Of a stretch of 38,905 bases of DNA, positions 31,032 through 38,905 are shown piece by piece. The notes beneath the pieces were generated by a model. The model was not told the origin of the DNA. It did no database searches and worked only from the letters and a program-made list of their open reading frames with translations. The translations under genes were made by a program, and so were the position numbers. Numbering within the stretch: the first letter of the stretch is position 1; each line of letters begins with the position of its first letter. Origin of the DNA: an uncultured Candidatus Peregrinibacteria bacterium (GTDB lineage Bacteria > Patescibacteriota > Gracilibacteria > UBA1369); assembly GCA_937858825.1 (NCBI GenBank), contig CALMAI010000041.1:1-38905 (forward strand). Reading direction: 5' to 3'.

Positions 31032-32159
31032 CTACTCAATTTCAATTCCAACGTCTCCAACAGTTTCGATGTTTACATCACCAAAACTGTCCATCATGGC
31101 ATTCACTTCTTCTTCAGTCATTCCTGCTTCCAATGCTTCATCCATCATGGCATCCAGACTCGCATCATCCATCATCATAGAATCGTCAGTCAGACTGTCG
31201 TCTATCATCATAGAATCGTCCACTGCCCCCATTCCGCCCATCATCATAAGTGGTCCAAGAATCTCTTCAACCGGGAACTCTTCAGCATCAGCTGGAGCCT
31301 GAACAGTAACAGCTTCATTGAAGTCACCAAGAGTAAGGGTCATAGAAATTGTTCCACTTGGTTCACCCTCGGAGCCCTTCAAAGTAATAGTTCCGTCAAA
31401 CTTATTGATGATTCCACCATCTGCAGCAACCCAAACGTCACCAGCAATTTCAACCTTGTCGAGTTCCGCAACAGCTTCCTCAAACTCAGCATCAGAAACT
31501 GTTTCTCCCTGAGCTTCAGAAGCTTCTCGAGCAAACTGAAGAAGTGCCCGCTTATCAATATTCACCTTATAACGATGACTTGAAACACCCATAACATTTT
31601 CAGTTCCAACAAACTCAGGAGTAGCAAAGACCTTTGAGTCTTCCATAGCCTGCTTCATCTCTTCTTTCATAGCTTCATCCTCTTCAGTCATCATAGCGAA
31701 CTCATCGAAAGTTCCTTCTGGAACTGGAACCATCCACCATTTGTTCATCATTTCAGTGAACTCAGATGGAAGATCCTCTCCCTCAATAGCAAGAGCCATA
31801 ATGTTAAAGTAGAGGGTTTCAGCATCGAGCCGAACTTCCCCCTTCAAACTCCCACCTCCTGCATCAGAGGTAGCAGACCCATCAACATCCAGGGTCATTT
31901 TTGGCATAGTTTTATCCATAGCATCCATTTCTCCGTTCAACGTAAAGTCGAACTGAACATCATCTCCCAATGGATCAGTTAAATCACCCTTCAAAGCCAA
32001 CTCATACGAGTATGCTTTTACGTCAGTAAGGTTCATAAGACCCTCTTTGAGGACCTCATCAGCTGGTTTTTCAGGTGGTGGAGCCGCCGCGCATCCAGCA
32101 AGTACAGCAACCAGAGCGATTGAACTCAACGCGCTCTTCACCATGTGAGTCTTCTCCAT
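31032..32159 (-). CDS. Surface lipoprotein with Met/Asp-rich tail, 375 aa
   Basis: Lipoprotein signal MVKSALSSIALVAVLAGC with C23 as the lipidated residue (numbering from ATG 32159; ATG 32144 is an alternative). The mature protein is very acidic. Residues about 45-285 look like a LolA/LppX-type half-barrel of amphipathic strands (AYSYELALKGDLTD, DVQFDFTLNGEMDAMD, GVSSHRYKVNIDKRALLQFA, GGIINKFDGTITLKG), a fold that binds hydrophobic ligands. The last 75 residues hold Met/Asp repeats (DDSMMIDDSLTDDSMMMDDA). Ligand and partner unknown. The fold is a pattern-based inference; the lipoprotein nature is clear. Confidence 0.85.
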   Translation of the reverse strand: MEKTHMVKSALSSIALVAVLAGCAAAPPPEKPADEVLKEGLMNLTDVKAYSYELALKGDLTDPLGDDVQFDFTLNGEMDAMDKTMPKMTLDVDGSATSDAGGGSLKGEVRLDAETLYFNIMALAIEGEDLPSEFTEMMNKWWMVPVPEGTFDEFAMMTEEDEAMKEEMKQAMEDSKVFATPEFVGTENVMGVSSHRYKVNIDKRALLQFAREASEAQGETVSDAEFEEAVAELDKVEIAGDVWVAADGGIINKFDGTITLKGSEGEPSGTISMTLTLGDFNEAVTVQAPADAEEFPVEEILGPLMMMGGMGAVDDSMMIDDSLTDDSMMMDDASLDAMMDEALEAGMTEEEVNAMMDSFGDVNIETVGDVGIEIE

Positions 32160-32191
32160 AGATAAATAAGAGATAAAAAATACTAAATGTC

Positions 32192-32219
32192 ATTCTAAAG
32201 AGATGATGACAAAAGTCAA
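32192..32219 (-). promoter_or_regulatory. Promoter of the lipoprotein gene
   Basis: Minus strand: TTGACT (32219-32214), 16-base spacer, TAGAAT (32197-32192). Predicted start near 32185, 26 bases before the ATG at 32159. Confidence 0.7.
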
Positions 32220-32244
32220 ATTTGTTTGTTATTAAAGCCAAAAG

Positions 32245-32273
32245 TTGACCCTTCAAAGCATTAAGTTTATAAT
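32245..32273 (+). promoter_or_regulatory. Strong promoter with predicted leaderless start
   Basis: TTGACC (32245-32250), 17-base spacer, perfect TATAAT (32268-32273). The usual start site 7-8 bases further falls at 32280-32281, which is the A of the next ATG. Confidence 0.8.
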
Positions 32274-32280
32274 CACCAAC

Positions 32281-33015
32281 ATGAACGAAAAGTTGCAAAA
32301 AAATCTCAAACTTCTGCTCGCCCTTTTTGGACTTGTGGCTGTGGTTCTTGTTGCGATTATCATTCCATCCAATCCACAAAACTTTCAGGGACAACTCAAC
32401 AGTCAGTTAGAACAAAACGGAGAAAATGGATGTCAGTCGCTCAATCTTAAAACAATCCCTCAAAATCTTACAGCCCACCAAAGTGGGACTATTATTATAG
32501 AAACAGAACCAATGGAATGGGCTGGTCCATTCAGTGTATCAGCCAGTAGCGGTACACTTACCGATGCAAGTGGCAACGCCGACTCACTTTTTGAAACGAA
32601 CGAAAAGGTAATTAATTTTTCTGGAGGTGATGAAGGATCTTCCATCACCGTTCAGGCTATTGGAAGCGATACCTGTATAGACTCGATCGAAGTCCAACCT
32701 CCGGCAGTCCAAAACTGCGTCGCTCTTACCATTTCAACCTATCCAGAACCTCCGGCAGAAAATGAAAGCCTGGAAATAAGCATTCAGCCAAGCCCAAATG
32801 AATGGCAGGGATTCTTCCTTATACAGGCCGAAAGTGGAAAACTAACCTTATCCGACGCTGATTCAATGGCCCAGGGAACCAACACCTCAACCCTCATTAC
32901 CGATCTTAAAAAAGTACTCTACAACGGCGGGAAAAACGGAGAAACCATCAACATAAAAGCCTTGGGTGAAGGCAACGAATCCTGCTCAACGGCAATCACC
33001 ATTGGAACTGAATAA
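32281..33015 (+). CDS. Membrane-anchored protein with two cysteine-bounded beta-sandwich repeats
   Basis: 244 aa. One uncleaved N-terminal membrane helix (residues 10-28, KLLLALFGLVAVVLVAIII), then two similar extracellular units of about 85 residues. Each starts and ends with a cysteine: C51-C132 and C146-C235. Matching text is LNLKTIPQNLTAHQSGTIII / LTISTYPEPPAENESLEISI, EPMEWAGPFSVSASSGTLT / SPNEWQGFFLIQAESGKLT, and ITVQAIGSDTC / INIKALGEGNESC. The pattern suggests two Ig-like domains, each locked by one disulfide. It lies nine bases before the SLH-CAP gene and is probably co-transcribed with it. No named family. Confidence 0.82.
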   Translation: MNEKLQKNLKLLLALFGLVAVVLVAIIIPSNPQNFQGQLNSQLEQNGENGCQSLNLKTIPQNLTAHQSGTIIIETEPMEWAGPFSVSASSGTLTDASGNADSLFETNEKVINFSGGDEGSSITVQAIGSDTCIDSIEVQPPAVQNCVALTISTYPEPPAENESLEISIQPSPNEWQGFFLIQAESGKLTLSDADSMAQGTNTSTLITDLKKVLYNGGKNGETINIKALGEGNESCSTAITIGTE

Positions 33016-33024
33016 TCAAGCTCC

Positions 33025-35547
33025 ATGAAAAAAACAATCAGCTCGCTTTTAACAACCATACTCCTCATTACTTTGAGCAGCGTTCCTGCACATGCACAAA
33101 GTTTCTCAGATCTCCCTTCCAACAGCAGCTACAGCACAGCCATCAACTACCTCGCGGATGCCAACATTATCAATGGCTACCCGGACGGAACTTTTAAACC
33201 GGACCAACAGGTAAATCGGGCAGAGTTTTTAAAACTCGTTCTCGAAAGTTCAGAAATCCCAAAAGATGTAAGCACGCCAACACCATTCCCGGACATCGAC
33301 AACACCGCCTGGTACGCTCAATACATTCGCAAAGCTTATTCAGAAGGATGGGTTCAGGGATATCCGGACGGAACTTTTAAACCCGAACAGTCTATTAACA
33401 AAGTGGAAGCTCTCAAAATCATTGGAGAAATTCAACAATGGCAACTGGAACAACCAGAAGAAAAACCGTACAACGACATTGAAATTTCTGCATGGTTTAG
33501 TTCATACGTCTCTTACGCAAAAGAGAAAAACTTCCTTGAAGAACGCACATCTCTCTATTTCCCGGAACTCCTCTTCACTCGGGCTCAAGTAAGTGAAGTC
33601 CTCTTTCGCAGCTTTATTACGACCAAAAGCGGAGAAGATGTTTACTCACCTCTCCTGGCGACAAAATATCCCGCCGCAGATTTCGCTATCGACCCTTCCC
33701 AGGAACCAGCCCCAACTCCCACACCAACGCAACCCCAGCCAACCGACTTCACCCCGGTTGAATTCCAAACCTACAATACCGATTTCTTTGAAGATGTTCG
33801 TCTTGATGAAACCATCCCCAATACCTTCTACCTCAATGAGGTCTATTATATAGAAGGAACCATAACCGCCGACGCAGATTTTGAAGGGATTTTCACCTTT
33901 TTGGCTCCAGAAGGAACAACCAATTCATCCCAATATCTCAACTTCATTGCTGATGTAAACAACAAAAAGTTCAGCATCCCTGTGATATTCAGACAAGCCG
34001 GAAACTACAAAATGGGAATCATTCCGGGAACCTACGGGGAAAGCAAAGTCATCAACATTTCTGTATTGAACGAACTCCCGGAAGCTGCATCCGGCAACGC
34101 CAGCCCTCCCACCCAACCGACTATTCAGTACAAAAACCAAAACACCACTGTTGACTGGAAAAGCCCGGGGTCCGACATAACCCAACTCACCATTTATCAG
34201 GACAACATCTCTAAAGACTTCTTTTTCCGCCAAAACAAAAACAGCTTCACCATTGATTATGTTGACTTTCTTGGTTTCCAAAATGGAACAACCCGCTACA
34301 AACTCAGAAGAGCCGCCATCAGCTCCCAGGCCCCACTCACCTTTAGTAGTGCCTGGTCTTCAACCACGACTCCCCTTACCTTTCAGGCAACAGAACACAA
34401 CTTCAGCCTCATTAATGAAGACGTAAATATCACCAACCTTCCAGAACTTCTCTCCAACACCTCTCAAATCTCCTTCTCCGGGACATCATCCACCGAAGTC
34501 TTTTTGGAGGCAGCCATCACCAAACCAGATGGTTTTGTAGAACTCTTCAATATGAATGCTTCCGGACCAATGGGCGATTTCTATAACACTCCAACAGTCC
34601 TTCCAGGATCAACTTTCACTTATAGTTATACCCCAACAGAACCAGGAACCTACATTGTAGAGGTCAATGGAACCGATGGTACAGCTGTCATCAACACTCC
34701 TGTATATGTTTCCAATGGGATCCCGTTAATCCCAGACTTTTTTGACCTCAACGCCTACACAGGAACCGAACAAAATTTCTCACTTCAAAACTCCCGGGAA
34801 CAACTCCTCAAACTGATCAACGAAGATAGATCCAAACATGGGCTCAGCTCTGTTATTGCTGATCCCGACCTTAATCAGCTCGCCCAGGAACACTCAAACG
34901 ATATGAACAACCGCGATTACTTCAACCATATCGATCCAGACGGCAAAACTCCAAACGATCGCAGGCTTGCTCACAGTATTCCTATGCCTGTCGGTGAAAA
35001 CCTGGCACTGGCACCAACAACGCTCTACACCCACAAAGGACTCATGCGAAGTGGCATTCACCGCAACAATATCCTCAATCCGAATTGGTCAAAAGTTGGT
35101 ATCGGCATAGCAATCGACAAAAATGGCTCACTCCTTACCACCCAGGAATTTTCCCGCAATCCATATACCGACTCTGAGCTCAATGCCATTGAAAACAAAA
35201 TCATATCCGCTATTAATGACAAACGTTCTCAGGTTGGAGTTTCAGTCATGCAGATCGGCAGTGATATTCAGTTTATCGCCGACGAATGGAGTAAAAAAAT
35301 GGCAGAGCTCAATTTTAATGACTTCACCTCTCCTAATGGAGACACATTAGAAGACCTTGTTGGCCAGTATGCTCCACAAAAAGTAGTTAATGCAATCGTA
35401 CTTGATTCTGTCGATCTGCAAAAAATTATAGAAGAGGCTATCAATAGCAACGAAACTACCAAGAGCCAATGGACCAAAATTGGAGTTGGTGTAAAAAGTA
35501 ATAATATCGGCTCTCTCAAGACCACCGTTCTCTACACCACGAACTAA
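33025..35547 (+). CDS. SLH-domain surface protein with CAP domain, 840 aa
   Basis: Signal peptide residues 1-24 (ends VPAHAQ). Three SLH repeats follow (about 26-68, 86-130, 150-195), two containing GYPDGTFKP, which tether the protein to wall polymer. A Pro/Thr linker (PAPTPTPTQPQPTDF) leads to about 340 residues of beta-rich, Ig-like sequence. A CAP/SCP domain lies at about 588-712, with the family marks HSNDMNNRDYFNHIDPDG, PVGENLA, SGIHRNNILNP and WSKVGIGIAI. Residues 715-840 look like a second, decayed CAP copy (IISAINDKRSQVGVS, FIADEWSKKMAELNFND, TKIGVGVKSN) that has lost the histidine and glutamate motifs. Extracellular role unknown; adhesion or envelope maintenance is possible. Confidence 0.92.
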   Translation: MKKTISSLLTTILLITLSSVPAHAQSFSDLPSNSSYSTAINYLADANIINGYPDGTFKPDQQVNRAEFLKLVLESSEIPKDVSTPTPFPDIDNTAWYAQYIRKAYSEGWVQGYPDGTFKPEQSINKVEALKIIGEIQQWQLEQPEEKPYNDIEISAWFSSYVSYAKEKNFLEERTSLYFPELLFTRAQVSEVLFRSFITTKSGEDVYSPLLATKYPAADFAIDPSQEPAPTPTPTQPQPTDFTPVEFQTYNTDFFEDVRLDETIPNTFYLNEVYYIEGTITADADFEGIFTFLAPEGTTNSSQYLNFIADVNNKKFSIPVIFRQAGNYKMGIIPGTYGESKVINISVLNELPEAASGNASPPTQPTIQYKNQNTTVDWKSPGSDITQLTIYQDNISKDFFFRQNKNSFTIDYVDFLGFQNGTTRYKLRRAAISSQAPLTFSSAWSSTTTPLTFQATEHNFSLINEDVNITNLPELLSNTSQISFSGTSSTEVFLEAAITKPDGFVELFNMNASGPMGDFYNTPTVLPGSTFTYSYTPTEPGTYIVEVNGTDGTAVINTPVYVSNGIPLIPDFFDLNAYTGTEQNFSLQNSREQLLKLINEDRSKHGLSSVIADPDLNQLAQEHSNDMNNRDYFNHIDPDGKTPNDRRLAHSIPMPVGENLALAPTTLYTHKGLMRSGIHRNNILNPNWSKVGIGIAIDKNGSLLTTQEFSRNPYTDSELNAIENKIISAINDKRSQVGVSVMQIGSDIQFIADEWSKKMAELNFNDFTSPNGDTLEDLVGQYAPQKVVNAIVLDSVDLQKIIEEAINSNETTKSQWTKIGVGVKSNNIGSLKTTVLYTTN

Positions 35548-35578
35548 AAATTTTTACAGTAAAATCCTTGAGAAAAGG

Positions 35579-35606
35579 TTGTTAAAAGGGCAAAAATCAC
35601 TACAAT
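35579..35606 (+). promoter_or_regulatory. Promoter of the LCP-dac-mraY operon
   Basis: TTGTTA (35579-35584), 16-base spacer, TACAAT (35601-35606). Predicted start near 35613 gives an 18-base leader before ATG 35631. Confidence 0.6.
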
Positions 35607-35630
35607 AGTAAAGACCATTTTTTGACGACC

Positions 35631-37286
35631 ATGGATTTCAAAACACGCCGAATCAGGAAAAAACCCAAGCCACAACGAATTAAACGAAAAACCACTGAAT
35701 TCAAAGCCCCAAAAGGGCATAGTTCCAAAAAAAGCGACTACTCTGTCCATTTCGCGACAGCAGGAGGAAGCCTCCTCCTGATTGTTCTCCTCTTAGTTGG
35801 AATTTATTGGGCTGTCAGCAGCCTCGACTTTTCCGGAATCGTCTTTTCATTCGGAAAATCTCTTGTGACCGATGAAACCGGAAAAACCAACATTCTCCTT
35901 ATTGGAACTGGTGGAGAAGGACACGATGGAGCCGATCTCACCGATACACTCATCGTCGCAAGCATTGACTACGACAATCTGATTGTCCCAATGCTCTCTA
36001 TTCCACGTGACTTCTACATTCTTCCGCGCCAGGAACGAATTAACAGCGTTTACTTCAGCACACTGGCCGAAGGAAAAACCTCAAAAGCCGCCATCCAGGA
36101 ACTGGAAAACACGGTTGAAGAGATCACAGGACTCGAAATCCAATACTATGCCAAAGTCGATTTTGGCGGATTTGTAGACATTGTTGATGCTCTTGGAGGT
36201 GTTGATGTTGACGTTGAAAATGCTATTTACGATCCATACTATCCAAAAGGAGAAACCATTTACTACGAAACATTCAGCATCGACGCGGGACCACAAACCC
36301 TCAACGGTGAAACCGCGCTCAAATACGCCAGAAGCCGTAAAACAACCAGTGATTTCGATCGCGCCAAGCGACAACAACAGCTCCTTTTCGCCATCAAAGA
36401 AAAAGCTCTCAGTCTGGACATCCTCACCAATCCAACCAAAATTGGCGAAATCTACGACTCCGTTGATGACAGCATCGAAACCAACCTCTCTCTTGGTGAA
36501 ATCCTGGAACTTGGAAAACTGGCTGAAGAGTTCCAGAAAGAGAACCTCTACCCATTGGTTATCAATGACGACCCAACATCCTGCGGTGGATTGGTTTACA
36601 CTCCGGCCCGGGAGTTTTTCTCTGGAGCATCAGTCCTTCTTCCTGTCGGCGAAGAGTATGAATATGTAAATTTCTTTGTTGGTTTAGTCATGAACAACAT
36701 TCAAAGCATTTCGAACCCAACCGACGAAATTCAGGTCTTGAACGGAACAAAAACAGAAGGACTGGCATACGAAGGTCTCAACCTGCTCGGACGCTTCTGC
36801 CTGCCGGTTGTCTACTACGGAAACAGCACCGAAAAACCATTGGAACTTTCGACCATCTATTATAAAACCGACGAAGAAGGCAATCCTCCGCAATCACTGG
36901 AAATGATTCAAACCCTTATGCCAAACCTTCAAACCCAGGAAGGCATCCCACCGGAATACCTGGAAACCGAAAGACGGATGAACTCGACCATTGTTATAGA
37001 ACTTGGAGAAGACTACCTCCAAAACAGAATCGAAGATCCGTTCAAAACACTCGAATTCTATCGTCCACCAACCACAACCAGCAGCAATGAGGAGGATGAT
37101 GAAAACGATGCCACAACTACAACAGACGAAAGTGACGACACAACACCCGGCGAAGAAGAGACAACAGAACCGCCGGTCGAAGAAACCATCCCGGAATCAG
37201 ACCTAACCCCGAACCCGGCAGCAGATCCCACTCCTACAACAACCGAACCTGAGCCTGCGCCAAACACCCCTGATAACCAACAATGA
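35631..37286 (+). CDS. LytR-CpsA-Psr family protein with LytR_C domain
   Basis: 551 aa. LCP enzymes transfer lipid-linked glycopolymers onto peptidoglycan outside the cell. A basic cytoplasmic N-terminus of about 40 residues precedes a membrane helix (SLLLIVLLLVGIYWAVSSL). The LCP catalytic domain runs from about 85: TNILLIGTGGEGHDGADLTD, TLIVASIDYDNLIVPMLSIP, RDFYI, and later GETALKYARSRKTTSDFDRA and KRQQQLLFAIKEKA. The pyrophosphate-binding arginines are present. A LytR_C domain follows (EIQVLNGTKTEGLAYEGLNL). The last 80 residues are a Thr/Glu/Pro-rich disordered tail. The stop overlaps the carboxypeptidase start (ATGA). It probably attaches the polymer that the SLH proteins bind. Confidence 0.94.
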   Translation: MDFKTRRIRKKPKPQRIKRKTTEFKAPKGHSSKKSDYSVHFATAGGSLLLIVLLLVGIYWAVSSLDFSGIVFSFGKSLVTDETGKTNILLIGTGGEGHDGADLTDTLIVASIDYDNLIVPMLSIPRDFYILPRQERINSVYFSTLAEGKTSKAAIQELENTVEEITGLEIQYYAKVDFGGFVDIVDALGGVDVDVENAIYDPYYPKGETIYYETFSIDAGPQTLNGETALKYARSRKTTSDFDRAKRQQQLLFAIKEKALSLDILTNPTKIGEIYDSVDDSIETNLSLGEILELGKLAEEFQKENLYPLVINDDPTSCGGLVYTPAREFFSGASVLLPVGEEYEYVNFFVGLVMNNIQSISNPTDEIQVLNGTKTEGLAYEGLNLLGRFCLPVVYYGNSTEKPLELSTIYYKTDEEGNPPQSLEMIQTLMPNLQTQEGIPPEYLETERRMNSTIVIELGEDYLQNRIEDPFKTLEFYRPPTTTSSNEEDDENDATTTTDESDDTTPGEEETTEPPVEETIPESDLTPNPAADPTPTTTEPEPAPNTPDNQQ

Positions 37287-38194
37287 TTTCAACTTTCCTT
37301 AGCATCTTCACGGCAGGGACTTTGATGACGAACGATGTTCCAAACGCTGTCCCACACACCATGCCGTGGAACGAAAATGTCCTTCTGGAAGCAACCGCGG
37401 TCCCCACAAAAAAAGAGCAAAACATTGCGCCAGTCATTAACGCCAAAGCAGCCCTTGTTGTGGATTTAAAAAATGGATTCATCCTCTACGAAAAAAACAT
37501 TCACGAATCCCTGCCAATCGCCAGCCTCACAAAATTAATGACCACCACCATCGTTCTCGAAGAGAATTCACTGGATGAAATTGCGACTATTTCTGACTAC
37601 ACCGCTTCAACAGAAGGGAAAAAAACCTGGCTCGCTTCGGGTGAAAAAATCACTGTTGAAAACCTTTTATTCGCGGCATTGATCGATTCCGCCAACGACG
37701 CCGCCGTTGCTCTGGCCGAACACAATGCCGGATCTGTAGAGGCTTTTGTTGAAAAAATGAACAAAAAGGCTACCGACCTTGGCCTCCTTTCAACCAGTTT
37801 CACCAACCCAACAGGTCTGGATGAAAACAATCCTGGCGACGACCCGGAACATCCACGGGGAAACTACTCATCCGCTTACGATTTAGCTCTTTTGGGAAGA
37901 TATGCTTATGGAAAGAGTTTCGTCCGCCGTGCCGTCAGCAAAAAGGAATTGGAAGTAGCATCCACCAACGAAGCTATCCAACACAAACTCACCAACACCA
38001 ATCAGCTTTTAGACAGCTACTTAAAGGTTCTTGGCCTTAAAACCGGAACCACCGACCTTGCCGGAGAATGCCTTATTACCGTTATCCAAAACGACCAGGG
38101 AAACGACATTCTGACAGTAGTCCTCAACAGCCCATCCCGTTTCAATGAAACCAAGCTTCTGGCAGATTGGACATTTAGAACCTACACCTGGTAA
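37283..38194 (+). CDS. D-alanyl-D-alanine carboxypeptidase (PBP5-type, S11)
   Basis: 303 aa. Trims the terminal D-Ala of peptidoglycan stem peptides. The serine acylation motif is S81-x-x-K84 (IASLTKLM), followed by SxN at 136-138 (IDSANDAA) and KTG in VLGLKTGTTDLAGE. The N-terminus is short and only weakly hydrophobic (MISTFLSIFTAGTLM), a poor signal peptide. The C-terminal membrane-attachment domain of E. coli PBP5 is missing, since the protein stops soon after the catalytic domain. Translationally coupled to the LCP gene and nine bases before mraY. Confidence 0.94.
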   Translation: MISTFLSIFTAGTLMTNDVPNAVPHTMPWNENVLLEATAVPTKKEQNIAPVINAKAALVVDLKNGFILYEKNIHESLPIASLTKLMTTTIVLEENSLDEIATISDYTASTEGKKTWLASGEKITVENLLFAALIDSANDAAVALAEHNAGSVEAFVEKMNKKATDLGLLSTSFTNPTGLDENNPGDDPEHPRGNYSSAYDLALLGRYAYGKSFVRRAVSKKELEVASTNEAIQHKLTNTNQLLDSYLKVLGLKTGTTDLAGECLITVIQNDQGNDILTVVLNSPSRFNETKLLADWTFRTYTW

Positions 38195-38203
38195 AACACA
38201 TTC

Positions 38204-38905
38204 ATGGATCTTGTAAGTAATCTTCGCCACCTCGCCCTTATTTTTGGCTCACAAATATCAGCCTTTGTCCTGGCGATTATTCTGGCACCAACCGTTATCC
38301 GGCTTCTTCATAAATACAAGTGCAGCAAACAGATTCGCGAAATTGCCTCAACCGGAGAAAGTGCCAGCATTTTTCAATCGCTTCATGGAAAAAAGAAAGG
38401 GATTCCGACCATGGGCGGAATTCTCATCTGGGGAACCGTTCTTATTATATGTGTGGCTTCATATATTCCGGCAAATCTGGGATTCACCAACAGCTCCCTG
38501 ATTGAACGTGAAGAGACCTATCTACCAATTTTCACACTCATCACCACTGCTCTCCTCGGTGCAGTTGACGACTATTTCAACATTCGAGGATTAGGCAAGA
38601 GTAAAGGATTAAACATTAAGCCAAAATTCTTTTGGCTTACATTGTTCGCGGCCGCCGGCGCCTTATGGTTCTACTTCCGCCTCGGCTACGACCAGATCCA
38701 TCTTCCCGGTATCGGCGACTTCTTTATTGACTGGTGGTACATTCCCCTCTTCGTTCTGGTCATCACCTCCACCGCCAACGCCGTCAACATCACCGACGGA
38801 CTGGATGGCCTCGCCGGCGGCCTTCTCATCACCGCCTTCGGCGCTTTTGCCATCATTGCCTTCGCACAAGGACTCTTCATTCTTGCCGCATTCTGTGCCG
38901 TCATT
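38204..38905 (+). CDS. mraY: Phospho-N-acetylmuramoyl-pentapeptide-transferase, 3' end cut by window edge
   Basis: 234 codons are visible and the frame is open to the last base. MraY makes lipid I by moving phospho-MurNAc-pentapeptide to undecaprenyl phosphate at the inner face of the membrane. Motifs seen: KKGIPTMGGILIW, LLGAVDDYFNIRGLGKSKGL (catalytic Asp pair) and NAVNITDGLDGLAGGLLI. Multiple membrane helices match the ten-helix topology, of which about six are present. Roughly 110-130 residues are missing at the end by comparison with the usual family length. It is the third gene of the wall operon. Confidence 0.96.
   Translation, partial: MDLVSNLRHLALIFGSQISAFVLAIILAPTVIRLLHKYKCSKQIREIASTGESASIFQSLHGKKKGIPTMGGILIWGTVLIICVASYIPANLGFTNSSLIEREETYLPIFTLITTALLGAVDDYFNIRGLGKSKGLNIKPKFFWLTLFAAAGALWFYFRLGYDQIHLPGIGDFFIDWWYIPLFVLVITSTANAVNITDGLDGLAGGLLITAFGAFAIIAFAQGLFILAAFCAVI

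Noticed and set aside
31170-31230. Short repeated Asp/Met codons in the lipoprotein tail as a CRISPR-like or VNTR array
   Set aside because: The repeats are short, in frame and imperfect, and are coding low-complexity sequence. No CRISPR array or cas gene is in the window.
38663-38904. Minus-strand frames at the right edge
   Set aside because: They lie opposite mraY, whose motifs (NAVNITDGLDGLAGG) fix the coding strand.

Overview
The window looks like chromosome from a Candidate Phyla Radiation (Patescibacteria) bacterium, most plausibly the Peregrinibacteria branch. This is inference from gene style: compact convergent and divergent packing, a fermentative pta-ackA pair, many SLH-domain surface proteins, a TrmB-type regulator, a ComEC without its metallo-beta-lactamase domain, and almost no Shine-Dalgarno sequences. 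Several genes end in TGA (pta, rnpA, the first methyltransferase, the LCP gene), so TGA is not recoded as in the sister Gracilibacteria. The content fits a cell with peptidoglycan and an S-layer and no sign of an outer membrane.

Layout. 1-2244: ftsK (minus), cut by the window edge, with a suspicious G-biased end. 2245-2900: a GC-rich orphan gene with its own promoter, Shine-Dalgarno and terminator. 2957-5927: gltX, a zinc-ribbon-like protein, a small lipoprotein and a PHP phosphoesterase. 5949-8065: pta-ackA. 8085-9592: a four-helix bundle fused to a glycolipid-type glycosyltransferase. 9658-11643: a PP2C-like domain without its metal ligands, a membrane helix and a propeller-like domain (minus). 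11700-16200: orphan glutamine amidotransferase, small membrane protein, rpmH-rnpA-yidC-khpB, an SLH-RlpA protein and an FtsL-like protein. 16208-16360: tRNA-Glu(UUC) with promoter and terminator. 16375-18115 (minus): 75-aa protein, mutY-Nudix and a coiled-coil membrane protein. 18148-21770: membrane protein, rarA, HAD hydrolase and a helical protein. 21827-24328: superoxide dismutase, His-rich protein, ferredoxin and DHH phosphoesterase. 24380-27379: a stand-alone ribonucleotide-reductase-like fragment and a 778-aa helical repeat protein. 27412-28597: two membrane-anchored methyltransferases. 28533-29996: comEC (minus). 30049-33015: TrmB regulator, lipoprotein and a two-repeat beta-sandwich protein. 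33025-38905: SLH-CAP protein, then LCP ligase, D,D-carboxypeptidase and mraY, open at the right edge.

How the genes work together. Pta and AckA make ATP from acetyl-CoA. MraY, the carboxypeptidase, the LCP protein, RlpA and FtsK build, trim, decorate and divide the wall, and SLH proteins attach to it. Superoxide dismutase and the MutY-Nudix protein suggest contact with oxygen. ComEC suggests DNA uptake. The best leads for new biology are the cysteine-free RNR fragment with its helical partner, the pseudo-PP2C receptor-like protein, the glycosyltransferase fusion, the MutY-Nudix protein without a complete iron-sulfur site, the YidC with an Ig-like outer domain, and the paired membrane methyltransferases.
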